In this document: positions 62,554 to 64,000 of the stretch, one piece after another
Position numbering within the stretch: position 1 is the stretch's first letter
How the letters are laid out: every line of letters starts with the position of its first letter
Assembly (NCBI RefSeq): GCF_900104845.1
Contig: NZ_FNSR01000003.1
Span: 868,001 to 932,000 of the forward strand
Direction: 5' to 3'
Length of the DNA: 64,000 bases
Source: Paraburkholderia caballeronis
GTDB lineage: Bacteria > Pseudomonadota > Gammaproteobacteria > Burkholderiales > Burkholderiaceae
Translations under genes and position numbers: made by a program
Notes under the pieces: generated by a model
What the model was told of the DNA's origin: nothing
The model's database searches: none
What the model saw: the letters and a program-made list of their open reading frames with translations, nothing else

Positions 62554-62926
62554 CGGGGCTCCAGGGAATTTATCGGGAATGTCGGCGGCGCAGCCGAGCG
62601 GACATCCGCGCAGCGCGGCCGGTTCGGGTGTCGGGCGGCTTCGTGGCATCACGCCGCCCGATCGATAGCGGGCAACCTCGCGCGCCAGCGTCTGCGGAAT
62701 TTACGGTTCGCGCGCGGCGACGGTCAACGAAGCAAATCCGATACGCTTATCTGCTGAAACGATAAACGGCGTGCTGAAGCGACCCGCCCGTTCCGCAGAA
62801 CCTGCGAACCTTCTTCGATAACCGGTTTCTGTCCGCATCGCTTAGCAACGCACGATAAGTTATTTGCCGGCGCGCAGCCCGCTCCCTACGATGCGAACCG
62901 TGTTCCACTCCACACGCACCGCATTC
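62554..62926. other. Divergent intergenic region, 373 bp
   Basis: The gap lies between two periplasmic binding-protein genes that diverge. It is AT-richer towards 62740-62880, with CGCTTATC and GATAA repeats around 62748-62768 and GATAAGTTATTT near 62856. These could be binding sites for a shared regulator, but I cannot assign them. No gene is evident. Confidence 0.35.
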
Positions 62927-63751
62927 ATGATGAAGAAAAGCATTCTCAGCCCGATCCTCGCCACGCTGCTGTTCGGCTTCGGCGTTTCGCTCGTTCAATC
63001 GTCGCAGGCCGCGGAGCAGACGATCCGCGTCGGCATCATGTCCGGCGAGGACGAGGACGTCTGGCGCGTGGTCGCGGCGAACGCGGCGAAGCACGGGCTC
63101 GCGGTGAAGGTGACGACGTTCTCCGACTACACGCAGCCGAACGAGGCGCTGTCCGGCCGCGATCTCGACGCGAACTCATTCCAGCACAAGCCGTATCTCG
63201 ACGCGCAGGTGAAGGCGCGCGGCTACCACATCGTGCCGGTGGGTTATACCTACGTGCAGCCGATCGGCCTCTACTCGGTCAAGGTGAAGTCGGTCGCCGA
63301 CCTGCCGAACGGCGCGACGATCGGCGTGCCGAACGACCCGAGCAACGAAGGGCGCTCGCTGCTTCTGCTGCAGGCGCAGGGTCTCATCACGCTGAGCCCG
63401 AACGTCGGCCTGCTGCCGACCGCGCGCGACATCGCGCAGAATCCGAAGAACATCAAGATCAAGGAACTCGACGCGGGCATCGTCGGCCGCGCGATCGGCG
63501 ACCTGGACGCGGCGGTCGTCAACACGGACTGGGCGATCAAGGCGGGCATCAAGATTCCGCAGCAGCGGATCGCGCAGGAACAGGTGCCCGGCAATCCGTA
63601 TCGCAACTTCATCGCGGTGAACGAGAAGGATGCGAACGCGCCGTGGGTGCATGCGCTCGTCGAGAGCTATCAGCAGCCCAACGTGGCCGCCGAGATTCTG
63701 AGCGTCTATCACGGCGCGACGCTGCCGGCGTGGGATGGGGCGCCGCATTGA
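62927..63751 (+). CDS. MetQ/NlpA-family substrate-binding protein
   Basis: The 274-residue periplasmic binding protein has a signal peptide MMKKSILSPILATLLFGFGVSLVQSSQA. The mature start AEQTIRVGIMSGEDEDVWRVVAANA and the core LSGRDLDANSFQHKPYLDAQ are the NlpA/MetQ methionine-binding hallmark. IGVPNDPSNEGRSLLLLQ and LDAAVVNTDWAI follow. The usual lipobox cysteine is missing, so it would be free in the periplasm. No metN or metI gene is adjacent, so it is an orphan or uses a distant transporter. Starts at 62927 and 62930 are equivalent. Confidence 0.9.
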   Translation: MMKKSILSPILATLLFGFGVSLVQSSQAAEQTIRVGIMSGEDEDVWRVVAANAAKHGLAVKVTTFSDYTQPNEALSGRDLDANSFQHKPYLDAQVKARGYHIVPVGYTYVQPIGLYSVKVKSVADLPNGATIGVPNDPSNEGRSLLLLQAQGLITLSPNVGLLPTARDIAQNPKNIKIKELDAGIVGRAIGDLDAAVVNTDWAIKAGIKIPQQRIAQEQVPGNPYRNFIAVNEKDANAPWVHALVESYQQPNVAAEILSVYHGATLPAWDGAPH

Positions 63752-63791
63752 GGGTGGCGGCCGACGCTTGCGGCGGCCTGTGTAGCTAACG

Positions 63792-63830
63792 ACGACGGCG
63801 CCGGTGTGAACCGGCGCCGTCGTGCATTTT
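63792..63830 (+). terminator. Intrinsic terminator after the MetQ-like gene
   Basis: ACGACGGCGCCGG (63792-63804) and CCGGCGCCGTCGT (63811-63823) are perfect 13-bp arms with a 6-base loop, followed by GCATTTT. It lies 41 bp past the stop and points in the gene's direction. Confidence 0.85.
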
Positions 63831-63929
63831 GGGCGGCGTTGTCTCGGGGTGCAGAGCGTACGGCGATTGACGTGCTTAACGGCGTCACGCTCAAACTCCA
63901 GGAAACCGGACCTCGAAAACACCGGCCGG

Positions 63930-63963
63930 AAAAAATTCCGGCCGCGATATCGCTATCGCGGCC
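63930..63963 (-). terminator. Intrinsic terminator of the edge porin gene
   Basis: GGCCGCGATA (63940-63949) and TATCGCGGCC (63954-63963) form a perfect 10-bp stem with a 4-base loop. On the minus strand it is followed by GGAA and six T (63935-63930). It lies 19 bp after the porin stop. Confidence 0.85.
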
Positions 63964-63981
63964 AGAACGTACTGCTGTCGA

Positions 63982-64000
63982 TCAGAAGCGGTGCGTCATG
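63982..64000 (-). CDS. C-terminal end of a gene ending MTHRF, probably a second porin (partial)
   Basis: Only the last five codons and the TGA are in the window, reading MTHRF. This ending with terminal phenylalanine is typical of Burkholderiales porins and allows BAM recognition. A perfect terminator follows directly. The rest lies to the right of the window, so the call is tentative. Confidence 0.5.

Overview
The window looks like a chromosomal stretch from Burkholderia sensu lato (Burkholderiaceae). The evidence is uniformly high GC, two porins of the Burkholderiales type (one cut by the right edge), the hopanoid genes hpnJ, hpnI and an hpnL-like gene, and the high density of LysR, TetR, GntR and MarR regulators beside small catabolic operons. 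I see no rRNA, tRNA, transposase, integrase, phage gene or CRISPR array. The assignment is inference from gene content.

Region 1 (1-10.6 kb) handles sugar uptake and oxidation. A YtfR/YtfT/YjfF-like transporter, whose ATPase is cut by the left edge, is followed by a complete FrcBCA-like transporter. Most junctions overlap by 1-4 bp. A GntR regulator follows. A convergent pair encodes a Gfo/Idh/MocA aldose dehydrogenase and an IlvD/Edd sugar-acid dehydratase with the cysteine spacing of L-arabinonate dehydratase. A divergent LysR gene faces that pair. Together they suggest non-phosphorylative galactose/arabinose/fucose oxidation.

Region 2 (10.6-20.3 kb, all minus strand) holds a soluble chemoreceptor, a porin, a LysR gene, DUF979, DUF969 and a fused HyuA-HyuB 5-oxoprolinase. 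Near-identical 20-bp motifs (18/20) sit upstream of the porin and of the oxoprolinase, so the block may be one regulon for uptake and hydrolysis of 5-oxoproline or a related lactam.

Region 3 (20.6-31.3 kb) holds a lone GT4 glycosyltransferase, a GntP permease, a FadR-type regulator, an MHS-type MFS carrier, a glutathione-independent formaldehyde dehydrogenase with an FmdB-type zinc ribbon protein, a TetR-tautomerase-MaoC group and an AcpA-type acid phosphatase.

Region 4 (31.5-40.2 kb) holds a VOC protein, MarR divergent from a MATE exporter with paired palindromic operators, a ketopantoate-reductase-like protein, SDR and TetR genes sharing an operator, and a probable copper-acquisition operon (DUF2946, TonB receptor, PCu(A)C chaperone).

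Region 5 (40.2-50 kb) holds a PAS-PAS-GGDEF diguanylate cyclase, an alpha/beta hydrolase, a DOPA-dioxygenase-like protein, YjbQ, a glycine-rich membrane protein, a Rieske-FAD reductase, small unknowns, and a serine hydrolase divergent from a TetR gene with repeated operators.

Region 6 (50-54.3 kb) is a hopanoid-decoration operon (HpnJ, HpnI, HpnL-like) without hpnK. Region 7 (54.3-64 kb) holds a LysR/aldo-keto reductase/SRPBCC unit, a GT2, YciI, a sulfonate/nitrate-type ABC transporter, an orphan MetQ-like binding protein, and the end of a second porin behind back-to-back terminators.
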